Positions 6,795 through 15,573 of a stretch of 64,000 nucleotides of DNA are shown here, piece by piece (position 1 is the stretch's first letter; the number at the start of each line of letters is the position of its first letter). Origin of the DNA: an uncultured Clostridium sp. (GTDB lineage: Bacteria; Bacillota; Clostridia; TANB77; CAG-508). The position numbers and the translations under genes were made by a program. The notes beneath the pieces are model-generated. The model had not been told where the DNA came from, ran no database searches, and was given only the letters and a program-made list of their open reading frames with translations. The stretch covers positions 62,001 to 126,000 of the forward strand of contig URZW01000001.1 in NCBI GenBank assembly GCA_900552555.1, read 5' to 3'.

Positions 6795-9700
6795 TCATTC
6801 ATCGTAAACATATAATAACTTCTCAAAAATTTTTTTAATCTCATCATTATAATAAATAGCACCACAAGGTCTAATATCATCACCAATTTTAACCTGAACA
6901 TTCATATTATTCTTATCACCAGAAAAATACTTAATAGCACATCTCAACTTCTCCTTTTGCTCTTCAGTAAAATCAGTAATATCAAAAGTAACAACCTTTG
7001 GTTTTTCTTCTCCTAAATCCTTAATTTCATTTGCAATTATAGTTGGTTCTTGGTCATCTCTGATACTCAAACGACCATCAATTAAAACAATATTCTCTTC
7101 AACTAAACTTCTTCCCGCTCCTATAACTGCATTTTCAAAAGCAAGTACTTCTGCAGTTCCATACAAATCTTCTATTGTAATAAATGCCATAATTTTATTA
7201 TTTTTTGTATATTTTTTCTTAATTGAAGTAATTATTCCGGCATACTTTACTTTTTGACCATCTAAAAATTTAGGCTTACTATTTCTTGCTTGAACATTTG
7301 CTATTTCATCCCCGTTAGCACTATTATCATTATTTGTTAAGTTTTGCTCACTTATTTGGACTAAGTCCATACTATTGATATTTGTTGAATGCATAATTTG
7401 TTCCCTTAATTTTTCAAGTGGATGTCCCGAAATGTAAATTCCAAGCATTTCTTTTTCCATTGAAAGTAATTCTTTTTCAGGCATTTCTGGACGTTCATTA
7501 AATTGATATTTTTGTTTTTCCATTTCTTCTTTTTCTTGCTCTGTTCCTATATCAAACATTGAAACTTGTCCATTTAAACCTTTTTTCTTTCCACTTTGAA
7601 TTGTGTCCATAATTGTTTCAAATGAAGCTAATAATGTTGCTCTTGTTTGTTCAAACACGTCAAATACTCCTGCTTTTATTAGACTTTCTACACATTTTTT
7701 ATTTACTTGTGTGTCTGCTATTCTTTCACAAAAATCTATAAAGTTTTTGTATTCTCCATTTTCTTGTCTTTCAGCTACAATATTTTCAACTGGGACTGTT
7801 CCTACATTTTTTATTGCTCCAAGGCCAAAACGAATTTTTCCAACTCCATCAGTTTCTATATCATTTTTGCTGTTGCTTTTTATTTCACTTTCTACATACA
7901 TAGAAGTTTTCTTTTCTACTTCTACTGTAAACTTTTCAAAACTTTTATTTATATCAGGTTTTAAAATTTGAATTCCAAGTCTTTTGCACTCATCAATATA
8001 TTGAGGTGCTTTGTCTAAATTTCCTAAATAACTATTTAAAGTTGCAGCCATAAATTCTGCAGGATAATATGCTTTTAAATATGCCGTTCTATATGATACA
8101 ACTGCATAGCATGCAGCATGTGATTTGTTAAACGCATATTTTGCAAATTCTGCCATCTCGTCAAATATTTTGTTGGCAGAAGCTTCGTCTATTCCATTTC
8201 TTACACATCCTGGTACAACTACATTTCCTTCTTCATCTACTTGTCCATGTATAAATACTTCTCTTTCTTTTGCCATTACATCAAGTTTTTTCTTACCCAT
8301 GGCTCTACGAACTAAGTCCGCTCTTCCTAATGAATATCCTGCTAAGTCTCTAACTATTTGCATAACTTGCTCTTGGTAAACCATACATCCATATGTTACA
8401 TTTAGTATTGGTTCTAGGCTTGGGTGTGTATATTCATTGTGACCTGGATTTTGTTTTCCTCTAATATATCTTGGTATTTGGTCCATAGGACCAGGTCTAT
8501 ATAATGAAACACCTGCTATTAAATCTTCCAAACAGTCTGGTTTCAATTCTTTCATAAAGTTTGTCATTCCTTGTGATTCAAATTGGAATATTCCTGATGT
8601 GTTTCCGTCTTGCCATAATTTATATACTTTTGGGTCTGACATATCATGGTCAAATTCTACATCAATTCCGTGGTTTTCTTTAACCATATCTATTGTGTTT
8701 TGAATAACTGTCAGGTTTCTTAATCCCAAAAAGTCCATTTTTAATAGTCCTAATTCTTCAAGTGTTGTCATTATGTATTGAGTGTTTATTTGTCCATCTC
8801 TTACATAAAGTGGAACATATGTATCTACTGGATCTTTTGTTATAACAACTCCACATGCGTGTGTTGATGCCTGTCTTGGCATTCCTTCAAGTCCCATTGC
8901 TATGTCTAATATTTTTTTAGTTTGCTCATCTGTTTCATATCTATCTCTTAATTCTTTGTTTTGCTCTAAGGCTTTTTTAATTGTTATATGAATTTCATTT
9001 GGAATCATTTTTGCCAATGCATCTGCTTCTGCATATGGATAGTCCAAAACTCTTGCAACATCTCTTATTACCATTTTTGCAGCCATTGTTCCAAATGTGA
9101 TTATTTGTGATACATGGTCATGTCCATATTTTCTTGCAACATAATCTATAACTTCTTGTCTTCTTTCATCCGAAAAGTCAACATCAAAATCAGGCATACT
9201 TATTCTTTCTGGGTTCAAAAATCTTTCAAATAGCAACCCATATTTTATTGGGTCAATATCTGTTATTTCAATTGCATATGCCAAAATAGAACCTGCACCT
9301 GAACCTCTTCCTGGTCCTACTGGTATTCCATTTGTTTTTGCATAATGTATAAAATCCCATACTATTAGGTAATAATCAACATATCCCATTTTTTTGATTA
9401 TTCCTAATTCATATTCTGCTCTTTTTTGTATTTCTTCTGATAAATTTTTTCCGTATCTTTTTTCTAGGCCCTTATCACATAATTCTTTTAAGAAGTCATA
9501 ATGTGTTGGATATTCTGGTGGCACATCATAATTAGGCAATATTGTGTGTCCAAATTCAAATTCAACATTACATTGTTCGGCTATTTTTACAGTATTTTCA
9601 ATTGCATCTGGAAACGCTTTGAAATATTCTGACATTTCTTCTGGTGATTTTACATATAATTCGTCTGTGTCAAATTTCATTCTGTCTTCATCACTCATTC

Positions 9701-10382
9701 TTTTTCCTGTTTGAATACATAACAAAACTTCGTGATTATATGCATCTTCTCTTTTTAGATAATGTGCATCATTTGTTGCAACTAATGGAATATCAAGTTT
9801 TCTGGCTAATTGAACCAATTTTTGATTTGCTAAAACTTGTTCTCTTAGTCCATTATTTTGAATTTCTATATAATAATCATCACCAAAAACTTTTTTATGC
9901 CATAATGCTATTTCTTCAGCCTTTTCAGTTTGATTTGCTAATAAAGCCTGATTTACTTCTCCTGCAAGGCATGCACTTAGGCATATTATGCCTTCATGGT
10001 ATTTCTCTAATATTTCTCTATCAATACGAGGTTTATAGTAATATCCATCAACAAAACTTAATGAAACTAATTTACTTAAATTTTTATATCCTTCATTATT
10101 TTTTGCAAGTAAAATTAAGTGATAGTAATGATTGTCTATTCCTGGTTCTTTTTGTAACCTTGAACGTGGTGCAACATATACTTCACATCCTATTATTGGT
10201 TTTACGCCTTCTTTTTTACATGCTTTATAAAAATCAATAGCTCCAAACATTACTCCGTGATCTGTTATTGCTATTGAGTCCATTCCTAATTCTTTTGCTC
10301 TTACTGGCAAGTCTTTTATTCTATTTGCTCCGTCTAATAAACTAAATTCACTATGTATGTGTAAATGTACAAATTTTGACAT
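6795..10382 (-). CDS. dnaE: DNA polymerase III subunit alpha (DnaE)
   Basis: C-family replicative polymerase catalytic subunit; in Firmicutes with PolC it usually extends primers. The 1195 residues match DnaE rather than PolC, as there is no inserted exonuclease domain. Domains in order are the PHP domain from HLHIHSEFSLLDG (residues 6-18), the palm with the catalytic aspartates in PDFDVDFSDERR near 400 and MDFLGLRNL near 545, the fingers, a helix-hairpin-helix region near 830-920, and a C-terminal OB-fold (KYAGIITSIKKK, then YGTAEVLAFENA). The region between (roughly 800-1000) holds charged low-complexity insertions. It begins after GAAGGAAG. A GGGGACGGTTCT inverted-repeat pair lies just upstream, in what would be its leader. 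Confidence 0.97.
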   Translation of the reverse strand: MSKFVHLHIHSEFSLLDGANRIKDLPVRAKELGMDSIAITDHGVMFGAIDFYKACKKEGVKPIIGCEVYVAPRSRLQKEPGIDNHYYHLILLAKNNEGYKNLSKLVSLSFVDGYYYKPRIDREILEKYHEGIICLSACLAGEVNQALLANQTEKAEEIALWHKKVFGDDYYIEIQNNGLREQVLANQKLVQLARKLDIPLVATNDAHYLKREDAYNHEVLLCIQTGKRMSDEDRMKFDTDELYVKSPEEMSEYFKAFPDAIENTVKIAEQCNVEFEFGHTILPNYDVPPEYPTHYDFLKELCDKGLEKRYGKNLSEEIQKRAEYELGIIKKMGYVDYYLIVWDFIHYAKTNGIPVGPGRGSGAGSILAYAIEITDIDPIKYGLLFERFLNPERISMPDFDVDFSDERRQEVIDYVARKYGHDHVSQIITFGTMAAKMVIRDVARVLDYPYAEADALAKMIPNEIHITIKKALEQNKELRDRYETDEQTKKILDIAMGLEGMPRQASTHACGVVITKDPVDTYVPLYVRDGQINTQYIMTTLEELGLLKMDFLGLRNLTVIQNTIDMVKENHGIDVEFDHDMSDPKVYKLWQDGNTSGIFQFESQGMTNFMKELKPDCLEDLIAGVSLYRPGPMDQIPRYIRGKQNPGHNEYTHPSLEPILNVTYGCMVYQEQVMQIVRDLAGYSLGRADLVRRAMGKKKLDVMAKEREVFIHGQVDEEGNVVVPGCVRNGIDEASANKIFDEMAEFAKYAFNKSHAACYAVVSYRTAYLKAYYPAEFMAATLNSYLGNLDKAPQYIDECKRLGIQILKPDINKSFEKFTVEVEKKTSMYVESEIKSNSKNDIETDGVGKIRFGLGAIKNVGTVPVENIVAERQENGEYKNFIDFCERIADTQVNKKCVESLIKAGVFDVFEQTRATLLASFETIMDTIQSGKKKGLNGQVSMFDIGTEQEKEEMEKQKYQFNERPEMPEKELLSMEKEMLGIYISGHPLEKLREQIMHSTNINSMDLVQISEQNLTNNDNSANGDEIANVQARNSKPKFLDGQKVKYAGIITSIKKKYTKNNKIMAFITIEDLYGTAEVLAFENAVIGAGRSLVEENIVLIDGRLSIRDDQEPTIIANEIKDLGEEKPKVVTFDITDFTEEQKEKLRCAIKYFSGDKNNMNVQVKIGDDIRPCGAIYYNDEIKKIFEKLLYVYDE

Positions 10383-10415
10383 TTCTATATTTTTTCTTCC
10401 TTTCTATATTTTTGG

Positions 10416-10546
10416 TGTCCATTTGGGGACGGTTCTGTTTGGGACATTTCTTATTAATGCTATATTTTCAATTGGTTGTAGCTGTTGGCTTTTAGCAATG
10501 TCCTTTTTTCTACGATGTCCCAAACAGAACCGTCCCCAAATGGACA
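10416..10546. repeat. Inverted pair of GGGGACGGTTCT repeats upstream of dnaE
   Basis: The left arm reads TGTCCATTTGGGGACGGTTC then TGTTTGGGACA (10416-10446). The right arm is its exact reverse complement, ending with TGGACA at 10546. About 70 bp lie between the arms. The RNA could form one long hairpin. No ORF is inside. Confidence 0.88.
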
Positions 10547-10610
10547 AAAAGACATTTTTTTGTATTATATTATCTTTTTGTATTAAAGTCAATAAATATA
10601 TTATCAATCA

Positions 10611-10643
10611 AAAAGCTTGGTACTTTATTAGTACCAAGCTTTT
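10611..10643 (-). terminator. Intrinsic terminator of the 216-aa hypothetical gene
   Basis: AAAAGCTTGGTACT (10611-10624) and AGTACCAAGCTTTT (10630-10643) form a 14-bp perfect stem with a five-base loop. It starts directly after the stop codon at 10647. Confidence 0.88.
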
Positions 10644-10646
10644 TGA

Positions 10647-11297
10647 TTACATGTCACAGAGTTTTTTTAATTCGCCCCAAATCTTCCGGTGAATTCCAGG
10701 AATAGTAATACTTTTTTTAATGCACGGTTCACCAACTTCATAAAATAATGAATTAATCTCAGCCGGATTATCCCATGCAATGTACCAGCTTAAGCTATAT
10801 GGAATTACTGCCATTATTCTCTTTGCAATTCCATTGTTCATGGCATCTGTGTAGATGTATGGGTTAAAAATGCTCATTACATCCCGTCTACTTACTACTT
10901 TTTCAATTCTTTCACCATTTGTCAGCCAAGAAATCCTAATATTTTCTGGGATTTCATATTTTCCATCATCTTCTGACTTTTTAAAAAGAACCTTTTCAAG
11001 TATCTCCTTAATTTCCGTAGTCATTTCTTCTGGCTCTACCGTATACTGACTAGTATTCCCATCAGCATACCAGTATTCTAACACCACAGGTATTTTCTGT
11101 TTTTTAACATTGTCTGCATCCCAGAAAATGCTTTCTGCGTTTCTGATGATTTCATTTAAATCTTCTACCATTGAAACGAAAACGTCTTCGTGTTTAGAAG
11201 CGACAGCCAAAAAGTCGCTGCACAAATCCTCCCGCTGAACAATTTTGCAGAACTCTTTTTTGTTGGTTCTCCATCTTAACAATACTGACTTACTCAT
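10647..11297 (-). CDS. Hypothetical protein (216 aa), single-gene cassette
   Basis: I do not recognise this family. The soluble, mixed-charge protein has no signal peptide and no membrane segment. It is rich in aromatic residues (VLEYWYADG, PYSLSWYIAWDNP), with an N-terminal cationic segment MSKSVLLRWRTNKKEF and a C-terminal helix IHRKIWGELKKLCDM. The ATG follows AAAGGAGG. The unit has a consensus-like promoter (11411-11439), a leader of about 110 nt with a strong hairpin, and a terminator that abuts the stop codon. Codon use is visibly less AT-biased than in dnaE or sleB next door, which may mean transfer. Confidence 0.65.
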   Translation of the reverse strand: MSKSVLLRWRTNKKEFCKIVQREDLCSDFLAVASKHEDVFVSMVEDLNEIIRNAESIFWDADNVKKQKIPVVLEYWYADGNTSQYTVEPEEMTTEIKEILEKVLFKKSEDDGKYEIPENIRISWLTNGERIEKVVSRRDVMSIFNPYIYTDAMNNGIAKRIMAVIPYSLSWYIAWDNPAEINSLFYEVGEPCIKKSITIPGIHRKIWGELKKLCDM

Positions 11298-11335
11298 GTA
11301 ACATCCTCCTTTTTATATTGCCAACTATAGTTGCT

Positions 11336-11376
11336 AATTTCGGAGGTCAAAAAAATAAAGTTTGCCCTCCGAAATT
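11336..11376 (-). promoter_or_regulatory. Leader hairpin containing an anti-Shine-Dalgarno-like CCTCC
   Basis: AATTTCGGAGG and CCTCCGAAATT (11336-11346 and 11366-11376) form an 11-bp perfect stem. It lies in the 5' leader of the gene starting at 11297. On the transcript the CCTCC arm is closer to the gene and could alternatively pair with the gene's own AAGGAGG site. A switch between the two pairings is possible but unproven. Confidence 0.45.
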
Positions 11377-11410
11377 AATTCGAAAGGCTTTTATACCTTT
11401 TTCGGTTTAC

Positions 11411-11439
11411 ATTATAACATTTTTTAAATAAAACATCAA
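11411..11439 (-). promoter_or_regulatory. Sigma-A-type promoter of the 10647-11297 gene
   Basis: On the minus strand, TTGATG (11439-11434) and TATAAT (11416-11411) are 17 bp apart. This predicts a leader of about 110 nt that includes the hairpin at 11336-11376. Confidence 0.7.
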
Positions 11440-11477
11440 TACTAATTTTTCATTATTTTATGTTACTTTATAATGTT

Positions 11478-12188
11478 TTATTTACAAAATCTATGTTTTC
11501 CAATTGTTACAGTCATAGGTCTAGACCAAATCCATTTGTTAGTTGCAGTTGATGGATTAAAATAATAAATTGCACCATAGCTTGGGTCCCATCCATTCAT
11601 TGCATCTTGTGCTGCTTTTATCGCTGTAGAATTTGGTGCCAAATTAACTTGTCCATCTTTTACAGCATCAAAAGCTCCTGACTGATAAACAACTCCTGAC
11701 AACGTATTTGGAAAAGAACTGCTTTTTATTCTATTCATTACAACAGCCCCAACAGCCACTTGTCCTGTATATGGTTCTCCCCTTGATTCTCCATAAATAA
11801 CTCTTGCTAACAAATTCAAATTACTGTTATAACTTGATGATGATGAACTGCTTGATGAAGACGATGTTATTCCCATTGCTTTTAATGTTGCAGGACCGGC
11901 TATTCCATCTGCTGTTAAGCCATTTTTTCTTTGAAAATATTTTACTGCATTTACAGTTTGTGTTCCATAAATGCCATCAACACTTCCTGAATAATATCCC
12001 CATCTTTTTAATTTTGTTTGTATTTGTGTTACTTCTGATCCTCTAGAACCATATTTTGATAATGTTTCTATTGTTGTGTTTTCTTTTTGATTTTTGTAAA
12101 TTGCTATTGCTGATATTAATGATACTAAAAGTATTACTATCGTTATTAATTTTATTGTTTTTTGTTTATTTTTTAATTTTCTTAACAT
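11478..12188 (-). CDS. sleB: Spore cortex-lytic enzyme (SleB-type N-acetylmuramyl hydrolase/transglycosylase)
   Basis: Hydrolyses muramic-delta-lactam-containing cortex peptidoglycan during germination. The start is taken at the ATG at 12188, which has AGGTGG upstream; the frame extends to a TTG at 12206 with no ribosome site. The 236-residue protein has an N-terminal membrane or signal segment (about 13-31), a PG_binding_1 repeat (about 48-105, with GSVDGIYGTQTVNAVKYFQR), a run of eleven serines as a linker, then the SleB hydrolase_2 domain. The catalytic Glu is near 134 in ARVIYGESRGEP. The C-terminus ends in a conserved-looking VTIGKHRFCK. The partner gene ypeB is not adjacent. Confidence 0.92.
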   Translation of the reverse strand: MLRKLKNKQKTIKLITIVILLVSLISAIAIYKNQKENTTIETLSKYGSRGSEVTQIQTKLKRWGYYSGSVDGIYGTQTVNAVKYFQRKNGLTADGIAGPATLKAMGITSSSSSSSSSSSYNSNLNLLARVIYGESRGEPYTGQVAVGAVVMNRIKSSSFPNTLSGVVYQSGAFDAVKDGQVNLAPNSTAIKAAQDAMNGWDPSYGAIYYFNPSTATNKWIWSRPMTVTIGKHRFCK

Positions 12189-12270
12189 AAAAAAACCACC
12201 TATCAATAAAAATATTTTTTCTTATTTATTTTTATCAACATTTGGTTTTATTATACATTTTTATAATATA

Positions 12271-12308
12271 TTGTTTGAGTATTTACATTAGAATTTGTTG
12301 CCATTATG
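12271..12308. repeat. Diverged partial copy of the 6139-6372 MITE
   Basis: GAGTATTTACATTAGAATTT and the bases on both sides match 6264-6302, the right-hand inner part of the MITE, with few changes. Similarity fades towards 12350. The outer terminal repeats are missing. The remnant abuts the 3' end of holA. Confidence 0.6.
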
Positions 12309-12326
12309 TAGAGATTCCAAGAAAAG

Positions 12327-13349
12327 TTATGAACAATATCTACATAAAACAGTTTCCATACCAACCTGCAAATCAATTCTACCATTTTTAAAATTATAAT
12401 CCAAATCACATAAATCCTGCAAAATATTTTTCAAATCCTTTTCTTTAAAATACTTTGATTGCACTTTATATTTTGTAGTCAAAAACATCTGATTTGGTTT
12501 TAAATTCAAACTTGATGCCAAATCTTTATTAGAATTTAAAGCCATTTTAGTTATATACAACTTTTTAAAATGATTATATAATGTAACTAAAATTTTCGCT
12601 AATGGTTCCTTTGCATAAATCAAATTTTGTAAAACCTGCAATGCTCCTGTTATATCTTTTTTTCCTAAATCATCTGTCAAATCAAATATTACACTCTCTA
12701 ATTTTTTAATTGACAATTTATCAATATCATCTTTTTTAATTGTTCCGTTTTCGCCAGCATATTCAATTAATTTTCTAATTTCATTTATTAAATCTTGCAT
12801 ATTTGTACCACAACACTCAATAAAATATCTCAATGTTTGAGAATCTATATTTACCTTGTAAGCACTACAAATAGTTTTAATCCTCTGTTCTATTTGATTT
12901 GCTTTTTGAAAATCAAATTTACACACAACACCATTTTTTTCAATAGTTTTATATATTACAGATTTACTGTCAGCTTCCTCTTCAACAAATACCATGACAA
13001 CAGATTCATTTATAATTTTTATATTTTCTTCAATATATTCTGCTAATTTATCTTTTATTTTAGCATTATCTCCTGTTTTTCTTTTTCCCTCTTTTTTGAA
13101 TAGCCCCGTATTTCGTGCAATAATTAATTTTTTTTCATATCCAAAACTTGGTGTTTCTATATCTGATATTATTTCTGATACATTTTGTTCATCTATCATT
13201 ATAAAATTAATGCCTTTTACACATTCACCAAATAATGTTTTTATTCTTTTTAAATTACTTTCTAGTAAGTATAATTCTTCTCCATATAATAGATACAGTG
13301 ATTGTAATTGACCAAATTTTAGTTCTTTTTCTAAAGCTTCTATTGTCAT
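12327..13349 (-). CDS. holA: DNA polymerase III subunit delta
   Basis: Clamp-loader subunit that opens the beta sliding clamp. The 340 residues and layout match bacterial HolA: an N-terminal region with LYLLYGEELYLLE (about residues 18-30), the AAA+-like core including VVMVFVEEEADSKS, the TLRYFIECCGTNMQDLINEI segment near 185 (domain II), and a helical domain III with LVTLYNHFKKLYITKMAL. The ATG has AAAGGGGA upstream. The final codons lie beside a MITE remnant. HolA proteins share low sequence identity, so the call rests on several matching segments and length. Confidence 0.92.
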   Translation of the reverse strand: MTIEALEKELKFGQLQSLYLLYGEELYLLESNLKRIKTLFGECVKGINFIMIDEQNVSEIISDIETPSFGYEKKLIIARNTGLFKKEGKRKTGDNAKIKDKLAEYIEENIKIINESVVMVFVEEEADSKSVIYKTIEKNGVVCKFDFQKANQIEQRIKTICSAYKVNIDSQTLRYFIECCGTNMQDLINEIRKLIEYAGENGTIKKDDIDKLSIKKLESVIFDLTDDLGKKDITGALQVLQNLIYAKEPLAKILVTLYNHFKKLYITKMALNSNKDLASSLNLKPNQMFLTTKYKVQSKYFKEKDLKNILQDLCDLDYNFKNGRIDLQVGMETVLCRYCS

Positions 13350-13411
13350 ATTTTTTCCCCTTTGCTTACTTTTATTACAAAATTATAAAGAAAATCTCAT
13401 AACTTTTCTAA

Positions 13412-13446
13412 AATGTCCCAAAAAGAACCGTCCCCAAATGGACAAA
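13412..13446. repeat. Single arm of the GGGGACGGTTCT repeat
   Basis: AATGTCCCAAAAAGAACCGT then CCCCAAATGGACA is the reverse orientation of the family unit. It fills the gap between the debranching enzyme stop (13449) and holA. No matching inverted partner is seen within 200 bp. Confidence 0.85.
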
Positions 13447-13448
13447 AC

Positions 13449-15488
13449 TTATAAGGACATTCTTAAAATTTCTGCTACACTCCATGCTTGTGATATTGCA
13501 CCTTTTGGTTCAAATGGTTTTACTGAATCATAAATTTCTGCAATACTTCCTAAACATCCTCTTTCATTTACTTCTTTTTTAAAAGTTCTTACCGTAGTAT
13601 TCACAAATTTTTCTAACTTTTCTTCTAACTTAGCCTTATATGTTTTTCTCTTTTCTGATTTTATCATATTTCTTAAAGAGTTAAAATATAGTCCTAATAA
13701 CCATGTCCATGTTATTCCTTGATGATAGCTCATATCTCTTCTAAAGCTATCTCCCTCATATATTTCTATATAATTAGGTTCTCCTTTTGCTAATGATTTT
13801 AAACCATAATTATTTAATAATTTCTTTTCAACTACATTTATAATGTTGTATGCTTCTTCTGAATTTGGTTCAATTATAGGATATGTTAATGAAAGTGCAA
13901 ATAATTGATTTGGTCTTATTTTATTATCTCCAATGACATCATATAGACATTTTCTTTTTGCATTATAAAATTTTTCTTTAAAAGATTTTTTACATTTTTT
14001 TGCTAAATCTTTGTATTTTTTTATTTGTGCTTTACTGTCTGTATCTGTGAGTTCATTTTCTTTATTCTTGTTCATTTTTTCAGTTAAATCAGCCATTACC
14101 ATCAGGCTATTATACCATAAACTATTTATTTCTACTGCTTTACCATTTCTAGGTGTTGATGCTATTCCATTAGTTTTTGCATCCATCCATGTATTTTGAG
14201 TATTTTCTGTTCCTGATGATATAAGAAAATCTTTATCTAAGAAAATATTATTATTGTCTACATCTATTCCCTTTATATAATTTTCTATTACTATTTGTAA
14301 TTTTTCATATATATTTTCTTTAATAAAATCATAATCACCTGTGTATTCCAAGTATTTTTGTACTTGTTCAAATAAAAGTAATGACGCATCAACACTATTA
14401 TATAACGGTCTATTATCAAAACCTGAATATCCATTTGGAACTAGTCCATATTTTATATCTCTTATCATTGTTAATAATATTTCTTTTGCTAAATCAAACC
14501 TTTTTGTTTTTAGTAATAGTCCTTCAAGTGAAATCAAGCTATCTCTTCCCCAATCCAAAAACCACGGATAACCTGCTATAATTGTGTGTAATTTAAATGT
14601 TGGTCTATAAACTATGAATTGGTCTGATGCTTTTATTAATTCTTTTGCTAATTCTTGTTTTTCTTTACTATTTTCTGATATTTGTGCATTTTCTATTATT
14701 TCATTTATTCTATTTGTTTCATTTTGAATAATTTTTTTAAGATTTACTTCTTCTATATTTTCTTCAAATCCGCATACAAAATAAATTTCTTTTTCTTCAT
14801 TAGGTTGTAAATCGACCTCGTAAACACCTGTTACACAATGATTTTCTTTCGGATAAAACCCTCTTTTTTGTTCTTCTATATAAAACATATCTCTAAATGT
14901 ATCATTTTGATGTTCTATATATCTTCCTTCTGACAAATTCATGTATACTGGAAAATTTGATTTACCATCTATTACTAATTTGACCTTTGTTCCATTTATT
15001 TGTTGTCTTACATCAAATATATGGTCTGTACTCATTGTATGAAAATCTCTAAAATTAACAATTGGTGCTAAAGTTAATTTTGATGTTTTATTGGAATTTT
15101 TGATTTTATAGTAAACCCCAACCATTTCTTTTCCATATTCCATACATATTGTTTTAGATATTTGTGCATCTTCAATTTTATATGAAAATGTTGGGAATAT
15201 ATCTTTTTCAAATTTTTCTTGATATTTATATCCTTGTGAAATATAGTTTTCTCCTACATTTGTATATAAATCATATTTATTTTCACCTATCTGAATACTC
15301 TCATCAACTTTTGATAATATTAAATATCTTCTTGCCGGTGGTGTTAATGGTGCTATTAATAATCCATGGTATTTTCTTGTATTTGCTCCTATAATTGTTG
15401 AACCTGCAAATCCACCTAATCCGTTTGTTATAAGCCATTCTTTTTTTAATCCATTTTCTATATTTAAATTTTCTTTAGTAACTTTCAT
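13449..15488 (-). CDS. Glycogen debranching enzyme (amylo-alpha-1,6-glucosidase family)
   Basis: Predicted to remove alpha-1,6 branches from glycogen-like glucans in the cytoplasm. The 679 residues show the N-terminal GDE_N-type domain (NGLGGFAGSTIIGANTRKYH, residues 23-42) and the C-terminal (alpha/alpha)6 barrel with its typical blocks: PWFLDWGRDSLISLEGL near 310, YNSVDASLLLFEQV near 365, and HQGITWTWLLGLYF near 600. No glycogen synthesis genes lie nearby. The start lacks an adjacent ribosome site; the nearest AGGAGA is about 42 nt upstream, with a hairpin between (see 15497-15536). The gene ends next to a repeat arm. Confidence 0.88.
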   Translation of the reverse strand: MKVTKENLNIENGLKKEWLITNGLGGFAGSTIIGANTRKYHGLLIAPLTPPARRYLILSKVDESIQIGENKYDLYTNVGENYISQGYKYQEKFEKDIFPTFSYKIEDAQISKTICMEYGKEMVGVYYKIKNSNKTSKLTLAPIVNFRDFHTMSTDHIFDVRQQINGTKVKLVIDGKSNFPVYMNLSEGRYIEHQNDTFRDMFYIEEQKRGFYPKENHCVTGVYEVDLQPNEEKEIYFVCGFEENIEEVNLKKIIQNETNRINEIIENAQISENSKEKQELAKELIKASDQFIVYRPTFKLHTIIAGYPWFLDWGRDSLISLEGLLLKTKRFDLAKEILLTMIRDIKYGLVPNGYSGFDNRPLYNSVDASLLLFEQVQKYLEYTGDYDFIKENIYEKLQIVIENYIKGIDVDNNNIFLDKDFLISSGTENTQNTWMDAKTNGIASTPRNGKAVEINSLWYNSLMVMADLTEKMNKNKENELTDTDSKAQIKKYKDLAKKCKKSFKEKFYNAKRKCLYDVIGDNKIRPNQLFALSLTYPIIEPNSEEAYNIINVVEKKLLNNYGLKSLAKGEPNYIEIYEGDSFRRDMSYHQGITWTWLLGLYFNSLRNMIKSEKRKTYKAKLEEKLEKFVNTTVRTFKKEVNERGCLGSIAEIYDSVKPFEPKGAISQAWSVAEILRMSL

Positions 15489-15496
15489 AATTTTTT

Positions 15497-15536
15497 GTAT
15501 GATATATTTTATAACATAAATGTATCATACTCTCCT
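15497..15536 (-). promoter_or_regulatory. Displaced ribosome site and spacer hairpin before the debranching enzyme
   Basis: On the minus strand, AAAGGAGA (ending near 15531) is followed by GTATGATA, an 18-nt loop, TATCATAC and then AAAAAATT-ATG. Folding the 8-bp hairpin would bring the Shine-Dalgarno to about 10 nt from the ATG at 15488. The same ribosome site could instead start a short out-of-frame peptide (MIHLCYKIYHTKNYESY) that ends just inside the gene, allowing translational coupling. Confidence 0.4.
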
Positions 15537-15573
15537 TTCTATATTTTATTACATACTTTCTTCTATATAAAAT

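Noticed and set aside
6139..12308. CRISPR array or phage attachment sites
   Set aside because: Repeats are inverted and dispersed, with no regular spacers, no cas genes, no integrase and no tRNA.
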